Below, piece after piece: positions 9,299 to 18,902 of a stretch of 64,000 bases of DNA; the first letter of the stretch is position 1, and every line of letters begins with the position of its first letter. Position numbers and translations under genes: made by a program. The notes beneath the pieces are model-generated. The model was given only the letters and a program-made list of their open reading frames with translations, searched no databases and was not told where the DNA came from. This stretch comes from Acidobacteriota bacterium (GTDB lineage Bacteria > Acidobacteriota > Terriglobia > Acidiferrales > UBA7541), in the NCBI GenBank assembly GCA_016201285.1, contig JACQDE010000029.1:1-64000 (forward strand), read 5' to 3'.

Positions 9299-9377
9299 GA
9301 CAGGCTTTCTAGCCTGTCCGCTTTGTAGTGGCGCAGCTTGCTGCGCCCGTTCGTAGGGGCGACCGGAAGGTCGCCCG
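9298..9377. repeat. Three dispersed palindromes between rpsH and rplF
   Basis: Three palindromes follow one another. The first (9298-9319) is GGACAGGCT-ttct-AGCCTGTCC, with a perfect 9-bp stem overlapping the rpsH stop. The second (9324-9348) is TGTAGT-GGCGCAGC-tt-GCTGCGCC, 8-bp stem. The third (9352-9377) is GTAGGGGCGACC-ggaa-GGTCGCCCG. Three sequence variants sit side by side, each with a TGTAG-like leader or stem near it. Confidence 0.85.
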
Positions 9378-9401
9378 AGAGAGAAGGGAAGAAAGAACGC
9401 T

Positions 9402-9944
9402 ATGTCGCGCATTGGTCGCAAACCGATTCCGCTCCCCGCCACCGTGAAGGTGCATCTCCGTGGCGATGCGGTGGACGTTCAGGGCCCCAAGGGCAAGCTC
9501 ACCGTCCCGCTTCCGGGCGGCATCACGGTTGAGCAGAAGGACAAGGCGCTGCACGCCGTCCGCCAGTCCGAAGAGCAACGCGCGCTGCACGGCTTGGCGC
9601 GGGCGCTGGTCGCCAACGCCGTCCACGGCGTCACCGAGGGCTTCAAGAAAAACCTCGACATCGTTGGCGTCGGCTACCGCGCCGAAGTGAAGGGCAAAAG
9701 CGTCGTCTTCAGCCTCGGCTATTCGCACCCGATTGAGTTCGCCATTCCCGAGGGCATCCAGATTGCCATCGAGAAGCAGACGCGCCTGACCGTTAGCGGC
9801 GCCAACAAGGCCCAGGTGGGCCAGGTGGCCGCGAACATCCGCGGCCTCCGCCCGCCCGACCCGTACAAGCAGAAAGGCATCCGCATCACCGGTGAGCGGC
9901 TGAAGAAGAAGGCGGGCAAGACCGGCGCCAAGACCACCGCCTGA
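9402..9944 (+). CDS. rplF: 50S ribosomal protein L6
   Basis: L6 lies near the factor-binding centre. The 180-residue product starts [15 protein letters not shown] and carries the C-terminal [16 protein letters not shown], close to the conserved GKGIRY-E-RKAGK pattern. Standard length. The ATG follows GGGAAGAAAG. Confidence 0.97.
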   Translation: MSRIGRKPIPLPATVKVHLRGDAVDVQGPKGKLTVPLPGGITVEQKDKALHAVRQSEEQRALHGLARALVANAVHGVTEGFKKNLDIVGVGYRAEVKGKSVVFSLGYSHPIEFAIPEGIQIAIEKQTRLTVSGANKAQVGQVAANIRGLRPPDPYKQKGIRITGERLKKKAGKTGAKTTA

Positions 9945-9970
9945 TTTTGTTGTGAGGTTTTCGCAAGTTT

Positions 9971-9998
9971 TGTAGCCCGCCTCTTTAGAGGCGGGGCT
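9971..9998. repeat. Palindrome TGTAGCCCGCCTCT with short T-run
   Basis: TGTAG-CCCGCCTCT-tt-AGAGGCGGG, with a 9-bp stem and five T within the following seven bases. It resembles a weak terminator, but genes continue in the same direction 15 bp later. The same sequence recurs at 59082 and inside mutL at 48422. Confidence 0.75.
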
Positions 9999-10013
9999 TT
10001 TGGAGAAACGATT

Positions 10014-10394
10014 GTGGCACAACGACCAGTACGAAGAATCTCTCGGGATGAGCATCGCCAGCGGATCCACCGCCGCGTGCGCACCCGCGTTGAGGGCACG
10101 CCCGAGCGGCCCCGCCTGTGCGTCTTTCGCTCGCTCAATAACATCTACGCGCAGCTCGTGGATGACCGCCTCGGCCGCACCCTGGTTTCCGCCAGCTCGC
10201 TCGACAAGGAAACCCGCAAGCAGACGAAGGGCGGAGGCAACATCGCCGCCGCTAAGGTTGTCGGCAAGGTGATTGCCGAGCGCGCCATCGCCGCCGGCGT
10301 GTCGCAGGTGGTCTTCGACCGCGGCGGCTACAAATATCATGGCCGCGTCAAGGCTCTCGCCGACGCCGCCCGGGAAGCGGGGTTGAAGTTTTAA
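10014..10394 (+). CDS. rplR: 50S ribosomal protein L18
   Basis: L18 delivers 5S rRNA to the 50S subunit. The GTG at 10014 follows TTTTGGAGAAACGATT, a good Shine-Dalgarno. The 126-residue product has [20 protein letters not shown] and the C-terminal [28 protein letters not shown]. Confidence 0.97.
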   Translation: MAQRPVRRISRDEHRQRIHRRVRTRVEGTPERPRLCVFRSLNNIYAQLVDDRLGRTLVSASSLDKETRKQTKGGGNIAAAKVVGKVIAERAIAAGVSQVVFDRGGYKYHGRVKALADAAREAGLKF

Positions 10395-10398
10395 GCCT

Positions 10399-10935
10399 AT
10401 GTCCAAGCACATTCTCAAGGAAATTCTCTCGGTTCGGCGGCCCCTCGAGGCCAACCAGGCCAACCTGAAAGACCAGGTGGTCTCCATCAACCGCGTCACC
10501 AAGGTCGTCAAGGGCGGCAAGAACCTCAGCTTTTCCGCGCTCGTCGTCGTCGGCGACCAGAATGGTCACGCCGGCTTCGGCATGGGCAAGGCCCGCGAAG
10601 TCCCCATGGCCATCCGTAAGGCCATCGAGCAGGCCAAGAAGAACATGATCAAGATCAACCTGAAGGGCAGCACGATTCCCCATCAGGTGCTCGGTCGCTA
10701 CGGCTCCGGGCAGGTGCTCCTGAAGCCTGCGTCTGAAGGCACCGGCATCATCGCCGGCGGCCCGGTCCGCGCGGTCATGGAAGTCGCCGGCATTTCCAAT
10801 GTGCTGACGAAGTCCATCGGCACGTCGAACCCGCACAACGTCATCAAGGCCACCTTCGACGCGCTGCTCAGTCTGAAGGACGCCGGTAAGGTGGCCGAGT
10901 TGCGCGGCAAGCAGAAAGAAGACCTGGGAGCGTAA
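10399..10935 (+). CDS. rpsE: 30S ribosomal protein S5
   Basis: S5 affects decoding fidelity and forms part of the mRNA helicase entry. The 178-residue product has [36 protein letters not shown] and [18 protein letters not shown]. Standard length. It starts 4 bp after rplR and is followed 3 bp later by rpmD. Confidence 0.98.
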   Translation: MSKHILKEILSVRRPLEANQANLKDQVVSINRVTKVVKGGKNLSFSALVVVGDQNGHAGFGMGKAREVPMAIRKAIEQAKKNMIKINLKGSTIPHQVLGRYGSGQVLLKPASEGTGIIAGGPVRAVMEVAGISNVLTKSIGTSNPHNVIKATFDALLSLKDAGKVAELRGKQKEDLGA

Positions 10936-10938
10936 CCC

Positions 10939-11127
10939 ATGGCCAAGAAGAAAGCAGGAACGTTCCGCATCAAGTGGGTCGTCAGCTTCATCGGCTGCAC
11001 CGACGACATGCGGCAGACCATCCGCGGCCTCGGCTTCCGCCGTCTGAACCAGGTGGTCGAGCGGGAGGACACGCCCGCCGTTCGCGGCATGGTGTTCAAG
11101 GTTCGCCACCTCGTCGAGGTGCTGTAG
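10939..11127 (+). CDS. rpmD: 50S ribosomal protein L30
   Basis: L30 is a small 50S protein. The 62-residue product has [20 protein letters not shown] and [23 protein letters not shown], matching the compact bacterial form. The TAG stop at 11125-11127 lies inside the TGTAGCGCCGGCC repeat, so the repeat appears to supply the stop. Confidence 0.96.
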   Translation: MAKKKAGTFRIKWVVSFIGCTDDMRQTIRGLGFRRLNQVVEREDTPAVRGMVFKVRHLVEVL

Positions 11128-11147
11128 CGCCGGCCTTTAGGTCGGCA
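11123..11147. repeat. Palindrome supplying the rpmD stop
   Basis: TGTAGC-GCCGGCCT-tt-AGGTCGGC, same family as 4297-4321. Its TAG is the rpmD termination codon. Confidence 0.85.
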
Positions 11148-11192
11148 GATTTTGCTGTGAGAACGGACAACCGAACTGAATTCGAGGCAACA

Positions 11193-11642
11193 ATGCCAGT
11201 GAACCTTTCCAATCTGAGTCCCGCTCCCGGCTCCCGCCGGAAGAAATTTCGTGTGGGCCGCGGCATGGGCTCCAAGCTCGGAAAAACCGCCGGCAAAGGC
11301 AACAAGGGCCAGAAATCGCGCAAAGGCTATTCGCGCCGTCCGGGATTTGAGGGCGGCCAGATGCCGCTGCACCGCCGCATCCCCAAGCGCGGCTTTAACA
11401 ATCCCCGCGGCCTCGAGTTTGCCATCGTCAACGTGGAATCGCTGAACGCGTTTCCCTCGGGCGATACGGTCGGCCCGCTCGAGCTTGTCGCCAAGGGTCT
11501 GGTCCGCCAGCTCTGGGATGGCCTGAAAGTTTTGGGTGATGGCGACCTCAAGGTCGCGCTCACCGTTCGTGCCCACAAATTCAGCAAATCGGCCCAGGAG
11601 AAAATCACTGCGGCCGGAGGCAAGGTCGAAGTCCTGCAATGA
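11193..11642 (+). CDS. rplO: 50S ribosomal protein L15
   Basis: L15 is a late-assembly 50S protein. ATG 11193 after GAGGCAAC gives [19 protein letters not shown]. An upstream in-frame extension to 10974 overlaps rpmD and is spurious. The 149-residue product has the [22 protein letters not shown] loop and [17 protein letters not shown]. Its TGA overlaps the secY ATG. Confidence 0.97.
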   Translation: MPVNLSNLSPAPGSRRKKFRVGRGMGSKLGKTAGKGNKGQKSRKGYSRRPGFEGGQMPLHRRIPKRGFNNPRGLEFAIVNVESLNAFPSGDTVGPLELVAKGLVRQLWDGLKVLGDGDLKVALTVRAHKFSKSAQEKITAAGGKVEVLQ

Positions 11643-13042
11643 AACTTCTCGAAGCATTTCGGAACATTTTCCGCATTCCGGACCTGCGCAACCGCGTCCT
11701 GTTCACGCTGGCGATGCTCGCGGTCTATCGCGTTGGTGCGTTCATTCCCACGCCGGGGATCAACACCAAGCTCATCGAGGAGTTCATCCAGCGCAGCGCC
11801 GGTTCCGTCTTTGGCTTCATTGACCTGTTCAGCGGGGGCAATTTCCGCCGCTTCAGCATTTTCGCCCTCGGCATCATGCCCTACATCACCGCCTCCATCA
11901 TCCTGCAGCTCATGACTATCCTCTTCCCGTACCTCGAGCGGCTGCAGAAGGAAGGCGAGCTCGGCCGGCGCAAGATCACCCAATACACGCGCTACCTCAC
12001 CATCGTGCTCGCCGGCATCCAGTCCTTCTCGATCGCCATGACCTTGATGAAGACCGCTCCCGGAGGCCAGTCGCTGGTCTACAACCCCGGCGCCGCCTTC
12101 ATCCTCATGACCATGCTCACGCTGACCACCGGCACCGCCTTCATCATGTGGCTCGGCGAGCAGATCAGCGAGCGCGGCATCGGCAACGGGATGTCCCTGA
12201 TCATCTTCGCCGGCATCGTCGTCGGCTTGCCGCACGCCACCAAGGATATGTGGTCGAAGTTTGCCGACCGTACCTGGGGCCCGTTCACCGGCCTGGCGAT
12301 GCTCCTCCTCGTCGTCCTGATGGTTGCTGTCGTCGCCTTCATCGTGTTCGTCGAAGGCGGCCAGCGGCGCATCCCTGTCCAGTACGCCAAGCGCGTCGTC
12401 GGCCGCAAAGTGATGGGCGGGCAGATGACCTATCTGCCGCTGCGCGTCAACGCCGGCGGCGTGATTCCGCCGATTTTCGCCAGCTCCTTGCTCGCGCTGC
12501 CGCAGACGGCGGCGCTGTTCTTCGAAAAAAAGTCGGAGTTCTTCCGCGATTTCGGCGCGGCGATGGCCTGGGGCATGCCGCTCTACACGGTGCTGTACGT
12601 CTCGATGATCATCTTCTTCGCCTTCTTCTATGTGGGCATCGTGTTCAACCCCACCGAGCTCGCCGACAACATGCGCAAGTACGGCGGGTTCATCCCCGGC
12701 ATCCGGCCCGGGCGCAACACGTCGGAGCACATCAATCGCATTCTCACCCGCCTGACGTTTGTGGGCGGTTGTTACCTGGCGCTGGTTTGTCTCATCCCGG
12801 AATGGATGATCGCCGGTATCAAGCTGCACAAGCTCTGGGGGCCGCTCGGCGCGTGGTTCGACTCGAACGCCCCGCGCTGGCTGCTCGAGGGCCTCGGCGT
12901 TACGTTCTATTTCGGCGGCACGTCGCTGCTCATCGTCGTCGGCGTGGCCATGGACACGGTGCAGCAGATTGAGGCGCAGCTCGTGATGCGCCATTACGAA
13001 GGCTTTGTGAAGAAGGGCAGGCTGCGCAGCCGTCGCAGCTAG
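11639..13042 (+). CDS. secY: Protein translocase subunit SecY
   Basis: SecY is the pore subunit of the Sec translocon, working with the SecA encoded at 34898-37822. The 467-residue product has about ten transmembrane helices. It contains the N-terminal [23 protein letters not shown], the [19 protein letters not shown] cytoplasmic loop and a C-terminal [22 protein letters not shown]. It overlaps rplO by ATGA, so the two are coupled. Confidence 0.98.
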   Translation: MKLLEAFRNIFRIPDLRNRVLFTLAMLAVYRVGAFIPTPGINTKLIEEFIQRSAGSVFGFIDLFSGGNFRRFSIFALGIMPYITASIILQLMTILFPYLERLQKEGELGRRKITQYTRYLTIVLAGIQSFSIAMTLMKTAPGGQSLVYNPGAAFILMTMLTLTTGTAFIMWLGEQISERGIGNGMSLIIFAGIVVGLPHATKDMWSKFADRTWGPFTGLAMLLLVVLMVAVVAFIVFVEGGQRRIPVQYAKRVVGRKVMGGQMTYLPLRVNAGGVIPPIFASSLLALPQTAALFFEKKSEFFRDFGAAMAWGMPLYTVLYVSMIIFFAFFYVGIVFNPTELADNMRKYGGFIPGIRPGRNTSEHINRILTRLTFVGGCYLALVCLIPEWMIAGIKLHKLWGPLGAWFDSNAPRWLLEGLGVTFYFGGTSLLIVVGVAMDTVQQIEAQLVMRHYEGFVKKGRLRSRRS

Positions 13043-13055
13043 TGGAGGTGCCGTC

Positions 13056-13724
13056 ATGGCGGTTGACGGATTGAAGCGCGCGTTGATTTTCCTCGGGCCT
13101 CCGGGCGCGGGGAAGGGCACGCAGGCCATGCAGGTGGCCAAGGTGCAGGGTCTCCCGCACCTCTCCACCGGCGACATGTTCCGCGATCATGTCGGCCGCG
13201 GCACCGCGCTCGGCTTGCAGGCCAAGCCGATCATGGAGCGCGGCGAGCTGGTGCCGGATGCGATTGTCCTCGGTATGGTCGAGGAGCGGGTGGCGCGGCC
13301 CGATTGCGCCAGCGGATTTGTGCTCGATGGGTTCCCGCGCACCATCCCGCAGGCTCAGGGGCTCGACGAGCTGCTGGCGCGGCGGGGATTCGGCAGGGCA
13401 CTGGTGCTGCACATCGCCGTCGAGTACGAAAAGCTGCTGCGGCGGCTCACCGGCCGGCGCACCTGCGCCACCTGCGGAGAGATTTACAATATTTACGCCC
13501 GCGCGCCGAAGGTGGAAGGCAAGTGTGACAAGGACGGCGGCGAACTCACGCAGCGCAAGGACGACCGCGAAGAAGTGATCCGCGAACGCATCGCCGCCTA
13601 CGACCGGCAGACGAAGCCGCTCATCGAGTATTACCGCGGCCAGGGCGGGCTGGTGGACATTGACGGCGCGACCGATCCGGAAGCGGTGACGCGAGCGGTG
13701 CTCGCCACGCTGGCGAGGCTCTAG
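13056..13724 (+). CDS. adk: Adenylate kinase, zinc-lid type
   Basis: Adenylate kinase interconverts ATP, AMP and ADP. The 222-residue product has the P-loop GPPGAGKGT (residues 14-22) and DGFPRT at 91-96. The long lid contains Cys137, Cys140, Cys157 and Asp160, the metal-binding pattern of zinc-lid enzymes. GTGGAGGTGCC precedes the ATG. It follows secY by 13 bp in the usual secY-adk-map order. Confidence 0.97.
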   Translation: MAVDGLKRALIFLGPPGAGKGTQAMQVAKVQGLPHLSTGDMFRDHVGRGTALGLQAKPIMERGELVPDAIVLGMVEERVARPDCASGFVLDGFPRTIPQAQGLDELLARRGFGRALVLHIAVEYEKLLRRLTGRRTCATCGEIYNIYARAPKVEGKCDKDGGELTQRKDDREEVIRERIAAYDRQTKPLIEYYRGQGGLVDIDGATDPEAVTRAVLATLARL

Positions 13725-13733
13725 CACCTGGCG

Positions 13734-14510
13734 ATGGCGATCATTTGCAAGTCCCCGGCCGAGCTCGAGAAGATGCACCGCGCGGGGCTGATCGTCTGGG
13801 ACGTACTCTCGAGTCTGCGGGCGATCGTGGCCCCTGGCGTCTCGACGATGGACCTGGAAAAGTTCGCCGAGCGCCGCACCGCCGAGCATGGTGCGCGCGC
13901 GGCGTTCAAGGGCTACCGGGGTTTTCCGTGCGTGCTCTGCACCTCGGTGAACAGCGAGATCGTGCACGGGATTCCGTCGGCGGCGCGGAAGTTGCAGGAA
14001 GGCGACATCGTTTCGATTGACTACGGCGTGCAGCTCGATGGCTACTACGGCGACGCCGCCGTCACCGTGCCCGTTGGGAAGATCGCGCCCGAGCTGGAAA
14101 AGCTCCTGCGCGTGACGCGGGAGTCGCTGGACCGGGCGATTGAGCAGGTCCGGCTCGGCAACCGGCTGAGCGACATTTCGAACGCCGTACAGAACTGGGT
14201 TGAGCAGCACGGCTTTTCGGTGGTGCGCGAGTTTGTGGGCCATGGCATCGGCACGGTGATGCATGAGGATTTGCAGGTGCCCAATTATGGCGCGCCGGGC
14301 CACGGCCCGCGGCTGCAGGAGGGTATGACGCTGGCCATCGAGCCGATGGTCAACATGGGACGCCCGGCGGTGCGGGTGCTGGACGATAACTGGACCGCGG
14401 TGACCGCCGACGGAAGCTGCTCGGCGCATTTCGAGCATACGGTTGCCGTCACGTCGAACGGCCCGAGGATTCTGACGCGCCCGAAGGACGTCACCGGCGC
14501 CTCGTGGTAG
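13734..14510 (+). CDS. map: Methionine aminopeptidase type I
   Basis: This enzyme removes N-terminal Met from nascent proteins. The 258-residue product carries the five metal ligands of the family: the D-x10-D pair in [17 protein letters not shown], the His in [12 protein letters not shown], the first Glu in AIEPMVNMG and the last in [11 protein letters not shown]. It starts 9 bp after adk. No N-terminal zinc extension is present. Confidence 0.97.
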   Translation: MAIICKSPAELEKMHRAGLIVWDVLSSLRAIVAPGVSTMDLEKFAERRTAEHGARAAFKGYRGFPCVLCTSVNSEIVHGIPSAARKLQEGDIVSIDYGVQLDGYYGDAAVTVPVGKIAPELEKLLRVTRESLDRAIEQVRLGNRLSDISNAVQNWVEQHGFSVVREFVGHGIGTVMHEDLQVPNYGAPGHGPRLQEGMTLAIEPMVNMGRPAVRVLDDNWTAVTADGSCSAHFEHTVAVTSNGPRILTRPKDVTGASW

Positions 14511-14516
14511 CGGTTC

Positions 14517-14584
14517 TGTAGGGGCGGCCGGAAGGTCGCCATCTGGGGCAGGAACGGTATGTAGGGGCGACCGGAAGGTCGCCC
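14517..14584. repeat. Two GGGGCGACC palindromes between map and infA
   Basis: Copy one (14517-14540) is TGTAGGGGCGGCC-ggaa-GGTCGCC. Copy two (14560-14584) is TGTAGGGGCGACC-ggaa-GGTCGCCC. Both are in the same orientation and separated by 20 bp. Confidence 0.85.
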
Positions 14585-14606
14585 GGCGTACAACGAACAG
14601 GAGTAC

Positions 14607-14870
14607 ATGGGAAAGCGACCGCAGCACGACAAAAAAAAGCCCGACGCGGGCAGCGGGAAAGAGGACGCCATCGAGGTTATGGCGACGGTGATTGAGCCGT
14701 TGCCCAACGCGATGTTCCGCGTCGAGCTCGAGAACAAGCATCGAGTCCTCGCGCACATCTCCGGCAAAATGCGGAAAAACTTCATCCGCATCTTGGCGGG
14801 AGACAAGGTGGCGGTCGAGCTTTCGCCCTACGACCTCACCCGCGGCCGCATCGTGTACCGGTACAAGTGA
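14607..14870 (+). CDS. infA: Translation initiation factor IF-1
   Basis: IF-1 blocks the A site during initiation. The OB-fold core runs from [25 protein letters not shown] to the C-terminus, ending [10 protein letters not shown]. The 87-residue product has about 16 extra basic N-terminal residues ([16 protein letters not shown]) compared with the usual 72. ATG 14607 follows AACAGGAGTAC, so the extension is translated. Confidence 0.96.
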   Translation: MGKRPQHDKKKPDAGSGKEDAIEVMATVIEPLPNAMFRVELENKHRVLAHISGKMRKNFIRILAGDKVAVELSPYDLTRGRIVYRYK

Positions 14871-14957
14871 CCCCGCCTTGCGGGGTCACCCTGAGTCCGC
14901 CGCAGGCGGACGAAGGATCTCTCGGTTTTGGAGGGGCCGGTCTTTAGTCCGGCCTGC
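14867..14957. repeat. Hairpin and two dispersed repeats after infA
   Basis: A perfect 10-bp hairpin GTGACCCCGC-ctt-GCGGGGTCAC (14867-14889) overlaps the infA TGA. Bases 14889-14920 are a CCCTGAGTCC...GACGAAGGATCT repeat with an internal CCGCC/GGCGG stem. Bases 14930-14957 are a GGCCGGtctttagtCCGGCC copy. None has a T-tract. Confidence 0.8.
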
Positions 14958-14975
14958 GAAACACGGAGCAATCGA

Positions 14976-15089
14976 ATGAAGGTTCGTTCGTCAGTCAAAA
15001 AGATTTGCGACAAGTGCAAGGTCATTCACCGTGGCGGTGTGGTGCGGGTGATTTGCAGCAACCCCAAGCACAAGCAGCGCCAGGGCTAA
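14976..15089 (+). CDS. rpmJ: 50S ribosomal protein L36
   Basis: L36 is the smallest 50S protein. The 37-residue product starts [16 protein letters not shown] and has the zinc ligands Cys11, Cys14, Cys27 and His32 of the zinc-ribbon form. The ATG at 14976 follows CACGGAGCAATCGA. It is in the normal infA-rpmJ-rpsM order. Confidence 0.96.
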   Translation: MKVRSSVKKICDKCKVIHRGGVVRVICSNPKHKQRQG

Positions 15090-15091
15090 TT

Positions 15092-15118
15092 CGTAGGGGC
15101 GACCCGATGGTCGCCCGC
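15092..15118. repeat. GGGGCGACC palindrome after rpmJ
   Basis: GTAGGGGCGACC-cgat-GGTCGCCCG, in the rpmJ-rpsM gap; loop differs from the usual ggca or ggaa. Confidence 0.85.
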
Positions 15119-15140
15119 TTGAAAAGAACGAGGAGAACCA

Positions 15141-15530
15141 ATGGCACGTATTGCTGGTATTGACCTGCCGCCCCAGAAGCGTATCTGGGTGGGCCTGACA
15201 TCGATCTACGGCATCGGCCAGGCTCGCGCCCGGCAGCTTTGCGGTCTGGCCAAGGTGGACGACACAAAAAAGGTGAAGGACCTCACCGAAGATGAGATCA
15301 ATCACCTGCGCCAGGTGATTGAGTCCCAGGGCGGCATCGAAGGCGATCTCCGCAAGGAGATCCAGATGAACATCCGCCGCCTGATCGAAATCCAGGCCTA
15401 CCGCGGGCTGCGGCACCGTCGCAACCTGCCCGTCCGCGGCCAGCGCACCCATACCAACGCGCGCACCCGCAAGGGCCCGCGCAAGGGCGCCGTGGCCATG
15501 AAGAAGAAGGTTCTGGGCAAGAAGGGTTAG
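15141..15530 (+). CDS. rpsM: 30S ribosomal protein S13
   Basis: S13 contacts P-site tRNA from the 30S head. The 129-residue product begins [19 protein letters not shown] and has the C-terminal [20 protein letters not shown] followed by KGPRKG and a basic tail. GAGGAGAACC precedes the ATG. Confidence 0.98.
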   Translation: MARIAGIDLPPQKRIWVGLTSIYGIGQARARQLCGLAKVDDTKKVKDLTEDEINHLRQVIESQGGIEGDLRKEIQMNIRRLIEIQAYRGLRHRRNLPVRGQRTHTNARTRKGPRKGAVAMKKKVLGKKG

Positions 15531-15533
15531 TGC

Positions 15534-15582
15534 TGTACGGGCGGTCGGCAGGTCGTATGTAGCGCCCGCCTTTAGGCGGGCA
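15534..15582. repeat. Composite repeat between rpsM and rpsK
   Basis: A decayed GGGCGGTC-ggca-GGTCGTAT copy runs directly into TGTAGC-GCCCGCCT-tt-AGGCGGGC. The two main palindrome families are fused here. Confidence 0.75.
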
Positions 15583-15611
15583 TTTCGGAATCTCGAATCG
15601 CGAGGGTACAC

Positions 15612-16058
15612 GTGGCAAAAGAACCAAAGGACGCGGCCGCCGGAGCACCGGCAGAAAAAAAGCCGACGAAGAAGAAAAAGGAATTCAAGAAGAAGCGCGA
15701 GCGCCGCATCGTGCCGCACGGCGTGGTGTACATCCAGGCGTCGTTCAACAACACGCTGATCACCATCACCGATCCCGACGGACGCGCCGTCTGCTGGTCT
15801 TCGTCCGGCTCGGTGGGGTTCAAGGGTTCGCGCAAGGGCACGCCCTACGCCGCGCAGCAGGCATCGGCGGCCGCGGCGTCGGTGGCGCGCGACCAGTACG
15901 GCATGAAGTCGGTCGTCGTCCGCATCAAGGGGCCGGGTTCCGGCCGCGAATCAGCGGTGCGCGCGCTGGCCTCCTCGGGGTTGCATATCAACTCCATCAA
16001 GGACGTGACGCCCATCCCGCATAACGGCTGCCGGCCGCCCAAGCGCCGCCGCGTGTAA
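15612..16058 (+). CDS. rpsK: 30S ribosomal protein S11
   Basis: S11 forms the 30S platform. The GTG start at 15612 gives a 148-residue product with a Lys/Ala-rich N-terminal extension (about 20 residues). The core has [34 protein letters not shown] and a C-terminal [18 protein letters not shown]. The GAGGGTACAC upstream gives a usable Shine-Dalgarno. Confidence 0.97.
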   Translation: MAKEPKDAAAGAPAEKKPTKKKKEFKKKRERRIVPHGVVYIQASFNNTLITITDPDGRAVCWSSSGSVGFKGSRKGTPYAAQQASAAAASVARDQYGMKSVVVRIKGPGSGRESAVRALASSGLHINSIKDVTPIPHNGCRPPKRRRV

Positions 16059-16061
16059 CAT

Positions 16062-16090
16062 TTGTAGCGGGGCGTTTATCCCCCGCCCTT
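16062..16090. repeat. Palindrome after rpsK
   Basis: TTGTAGCGGGGCG-tttat-CCCCGCCCTTCG, a divergent member of the TGTAG-led palindrome class. Confidence 0.6.
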
Positions 16091-16132
16091 CGGCTCGAAC
16101 GCAGTTGCTGTTTAGCAAAAGGAGAAAAGCAA

Positions 16133-16765
16133 TTGGCACGTCATCGTGATGCAGTCTGCCGCTTGTGCCGCCGGGAAGGCATGAAGCTTTTCCTGAAGGG
16201 CCTGCGGTGTTTTACGGAAAAATGCGCCATCGAGAAGCGCAACTTTGTCCCCGGCCAGCACGGCCAGAAGCGCCGCGCGAAGACCGTCGGCTACGGGCTG
16301 CAGTTGCGCGAAAAGCAGAAGGCTAAGCGCGCCTACGGGCTGCTCGAGCGGCAGTTCCGCAACTACGTCGAGAAGGCCGACCGCGCCAAGGGCCCCACCG
16401 GCGAAAACCTCTTCATCATGCTCGAGCGGCGTCTCGATAACGTCCTCTACCGCATGGGCCTGGCCGGCTCGCGCTCGCAGGCGCGGCAGATGGTGCTCCA
16501 CGGCCACGTCACCGTCGCCGGCCGCAAGGTCAACATCCCGTCGTATCTGGTCAGCGTCGGCGAGGAGATTGCCCTCAAGGAAAAGATGCACCAGAACGCG
16601 ATGGTTCTCGAGGCGCTCAACCTGGCGCAGAGCCAGAACTCGGTGCCGTGGCTGGAAGTGGACCGCGCCGCCTGCAAGGCGCGCGTGGTCGCGCTGCCGC
16701 GCCGCCAGGACGTCACCACGCCGCCCATCTCCGAGCAGCTCATCGTTGAGCTCTACTCGAAGTAA
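16133..16765 (+). CDS. rpsD: 30S ribosomal protein S4, zinc-type
   Basis: S4 nucleates 30S assembly and affects fidelity. A TTG at 16133 after AAGGAGAAAAGCAA gives MARHRDAVCRLCRREG. Cys9, Cys12, Cys26 and Cys31 form an N-terminal zinc site. The S4 RNA-binding domain is seen in LDNVLYRMGLAGSRSQARQM and GHVTVAGRKVNIPSY. At 210 residues the length is normal. It is followed by rpoA. Confidence 0.97.
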   Translation: MARHRDAVCRLCRREGMKLFLKGLRCFTEKCAIEKRNFVPGQHGQKRRAKTVGYGLQLREKQKAKRAYGLLERQFRNYVEKADRAKGPTGENLFIMLERRLDNVLYRMGLAGSRSQARQMVLHGHVTVAGRKVNIPSYLVSVGEEIALKEKMHQNAMVLEALNLAQSQNSVPWLEVDRAACKARVVALPRRQDVTTPPISEQLIVELYSK

Positions 16766-16829
16766 GCGGTCACCGGTTTTCTGATTCGCTTTGTTGCCCC
16801 GGCTTCACCCGGGAGGAGGGATTCGAACG

Positions 16830-17852
16830 ATGTGGAAAGGTTTCCAGAAACCCAAGCGTTTGGCGGCTGAACCAGAGTCGCTCACCGATAAGTACGGAAA
16901 TTTCTCAGCGCAGCCCTTCGAGCGCGGCTGGGGCACCACCGTGGGCAATGCCCTGCGGCGCACCCTGCTTAGCTCCATCGAAGGCGCGGCCATCACCGCC
17001 GTCAAGATTGAAGGCGTGCTGCACGAATTCTCGCCGATCCCCGGCGTGGTCGAGGACGCCACGGACATCATCCTCAACCTGAAACAGGTGCCGCTCAAGC
17101 TCAACTCCGATCAGGCGAAGACGATCTACCTGAACATCGAGCACCCCGGCGTGGTCACTTCGGCGATGATCGAGGAAGACGCCGATTGCGCCGTGCTCGA
17201 CAAGAGCGTCTATCTCGCCACCGTCAGCGAAGGTGGCAAGCTCCAGGTTGAGATGCGCGTCAAGAACGGCCGCGGCTATGTCGGCGCCGACCGCAATTTC
17301 GATGAGGACCTGCCCATCGGCTACATCCCGGTGGATTCCGTCCATTCGCCCGTCCGCAAGGTCAACTACGCCGTCGAGGCCGCCCGCCTCGGGCAGATGA
17401 CCGACTACGAGAAGCTCACCTTGGAAGTGTGGACCAACGGCGCCATCACGCCGCAGGACGCCATCGGTCTCGCCTCCAAGCTCATCAAGGATCACATGAG
17501 CATCTTCATCAACTTCGAGGAGCAGCCCGAGCTGCCCGACGAGATCTCGGAGCCCACGAACGACCCGCGCCTCGATCATCTGGACCGCTCGGTGGAAGAG
17601 CTCGAGCTCTCCGTGCGCTCCTACAACTGCCTGAAGAACGCCAATATCCAGACCATTCGCGAGCTGGTTCAGCGCAGCGAGCCCGAAATGCTGAAGACCA
17701 AGAATTTCGGCCGCAAGTCCCTGAACGAGATCAAGGAAATCCTCGGCCGCATGGGCCTTGCCCTGGGCATGAAGTTCGATGAGCACGGCCGCATCATCTG
17801 GCCGCCGCTCCCCAGCCAGACCGCGCCGCCGGAGGAAACCACCGCGCTGTAA
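16830..17852 (+). CDS. rpoA: RNA polymerase alpha subunit
   Basis: The alpha subunit assembles RNA polymerase and contacts UP elements. ATG 16830 lies 9 nt after GGGAGGAGGG; an in-frame start at 16791 lies upstream of that site. The 340-residue product has the N-terminal dimerisation domain ([17 protein letters not shown]) and the C-terminal domain with [17 protein letters not shown] and [13 protein letters not shown]. It keeps its usual rpsD-rpoA-rplQ position. Confidence 0.98.
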   Translation: MWKGFQKPKRLAAEPESLTDKYGNFSAQPFERGWGTTVGNALRRTLLSSIEGAAITAVKIEGVLHEFSPIPGVVEDATDIILNLKQVPLKLNSDQAKTIYLNIEHPGVVTSAMIEEDADCAVLDKSVYLATVSEGGKLQVEMRVKNGRGYVGADRNFDEDLPIGYIPVDSVHSPVRKVNYAVEAARLGQMTDYEKLTLEVWTNGAITPQDAIGLASKLIKDHMSIFINFEEQPELPDEISEPTNDPRLDHLDRSVEELELSVRSYNCLKNANIQTIRELVQRSEPEMLKTKNFGRKSLNEIKEILGRMGLALGMKFDEHGRIIWPPLPSQTAPPEETTAL

Positions 17853-17870
17853 GCGCACGGGAAAACCACC

Positions 17871-18302
17871 ATGCGACACCTCCGATCCGGTTCCAAACTC
17901 GGCAAGCAGCCCGCGCATCGCCGCGCTGTGCTCCGCAACCTCGTCACCAACGTGATTGAGAAGGAGCGCATCCATACCACCCGCGCCCGCGCCAAGGCGG
18001 CCCGGCCGCTCGTCGAACAGATGATCACTCTCGGCAAGCGCGATAACCTTCACGCCCGCCGTCAGGCCGCTTCCTTCCTGATGACGCCGGCGGCCACGCA
18101 GAAACTTTTTCAGGACATCGCGCCGCGCTTCGCAGACCGCAACGGCGGTTACACCCGCATCATCAAGGCCGGCTGGCGCATCGGCGACGGCGCTGAGCTC
18201 GCCATCCTCGAACTCCTCGGCTCCCAGTTGAAAAAGAAGGAAAAGAAAGACAAGAAGGGCGCCAAAGCCGGGGAACAGCCGGAAGAAAAGAAAGCAAGCT
18301 GA
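17871..18302 (+). CDS. rplQ: 50S ribosomal protein L17
   Basis: L17 lies near the tunnel exit. The 143-residue product starts [20 protein letters not shown] and has [20 protein letters not shown]. The C-terminus is a Lys/Glu-rich tail ([16 protein letters not shown]) beyond the usual ~120 residues. It is the last gene of the superoperon and is followed by an intrinsic terminator. Confidence 0.97.
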   Translation: MRHLRSGSKLGKQPAHRRAVLRNLVTNVIEKERIHTTRARAKAARPLVEQMITLGKRDNLHARRQAASFLMTPAATQKLFQDIAPRFADRNGGYTRIIKAGWRIGDGAELAILELLGSQLKKKEKKDKKGAKAGEQPEEKKAS

Positions 18303-18304
18303 GC

Positions 18305-18330
18305 TGTAGGGGCGACCGGCAGGTCGCCCG
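18305..18330. repeat. GGGGCGACC palindrome after rplQ
   Basis: TGTAGGGGCGACC-ggca-GGTCGCCCG, a full-consensus copy directly after the rplQ stop and before the terminator. Confidence 0.9.
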
Positions 18331-18388
18331 CTATATCGCCCGCCGGAATCTATCCCAGCGAAGTCGCAAGGCGGGCATCAAGTCAAAG

Positions 18389-18423
18389 GGCGCAACCGGC
18401 ATCAACCGTTTGCGCCTTTTTTT
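18389..18423 (+). terminator. Intrinsic terminator of the ribosomal superoperon
   Basis: GGCGCAA (18389-18395) pairs with TTGCGCC (18410-18416), and seven T follow (18417-18423). It lies about 90 bp after rplQ, and the next gene is on the other strand. This is the best terminator-like structure in the window. Confidence 0.8.
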
Positions 18424-18446
18424 CTGCAATCCGTTCGCGCTGTTTG

Positions 18447-18502
18447 TTATCCTGAGTCCCGGCGTCCCGCGGCTGCGGGATGTGTCGGGACGAAGGATCT
18501 CA
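18447..18502. repeat. CCTGAGTCC...GACGAAGGATCT repeat
   Basis: ATCCTGAGTCCCGGCG opens and GGGACGAAGGATCTC closes this unit, with an internal CCCGCGGCTGCGGG stem. It is the same family as 14889-14920 and 1621-1642. Confidence 0.75.
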
Positions 18503-18530
18503 ATGCGCTCCCTGCGCCTTTGAGCGCCGC

Positions 18531-18794
18531 CTACCTTGTCCTGCGGCGTTCTTCCGTTCGCCGCTGGCTGCCGCGCCGCTCCCCGCCTCCTGGCGCCGGC
18601 GCGGGCGCTCTCCGCCGCTCGACGTTTCGCCGCTCCACCCGGCGGTAGTCCTGCGCCAGGCCCCAGCGGGTATCCTTTCCGCACGGCGGGCAGGACCGCT
18701 CCAGCATCCCCACGTTGACCAGGTCCTGCTCGTTCGACGCCAACTCCGCCTGGGTGCGTGTCCCGCAGTTGCGGCAAATCAGCAGTGTCGGCAT
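18531..18794 (-). CDS. Small zinc-ribbon protein
   Basis: I do not recognise a specific family. The 87-residue product starts MPTLLICRNCGTRTQ and has a second knuckle CPPCGKDTRW about 30 residues later, which suggests a four-Cys zinc ribbon. The second half is low-complexity and very basic, with repeated ERR and RRR (VERRNVERRRAP). It could bind nucleic acid. AGGAGAGCGAAGAC precedes the ATG, giving a good Shine-Dalgarno. Confidence 0.65.
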   Translation of the reverse strand: MPTLLICRNCGTRTQAELASNEQDLVNVGMLERSCPPCGKDTRWGLAQDYRRVERRNVERRRAPAPAPGGGERRGSQRRTEERRRTR

Positions 18795-18902
18795 ATGTCT
18801 TCGCTCTCCTAAGGTGACTGGCTGGGCGTTGCCCGCAAGCCTGTTTATCCTGTTCCGCCCATCCCTTCAAGCCTTTTCTGACTGTCGCCTAACTCCCATT
18901 GC

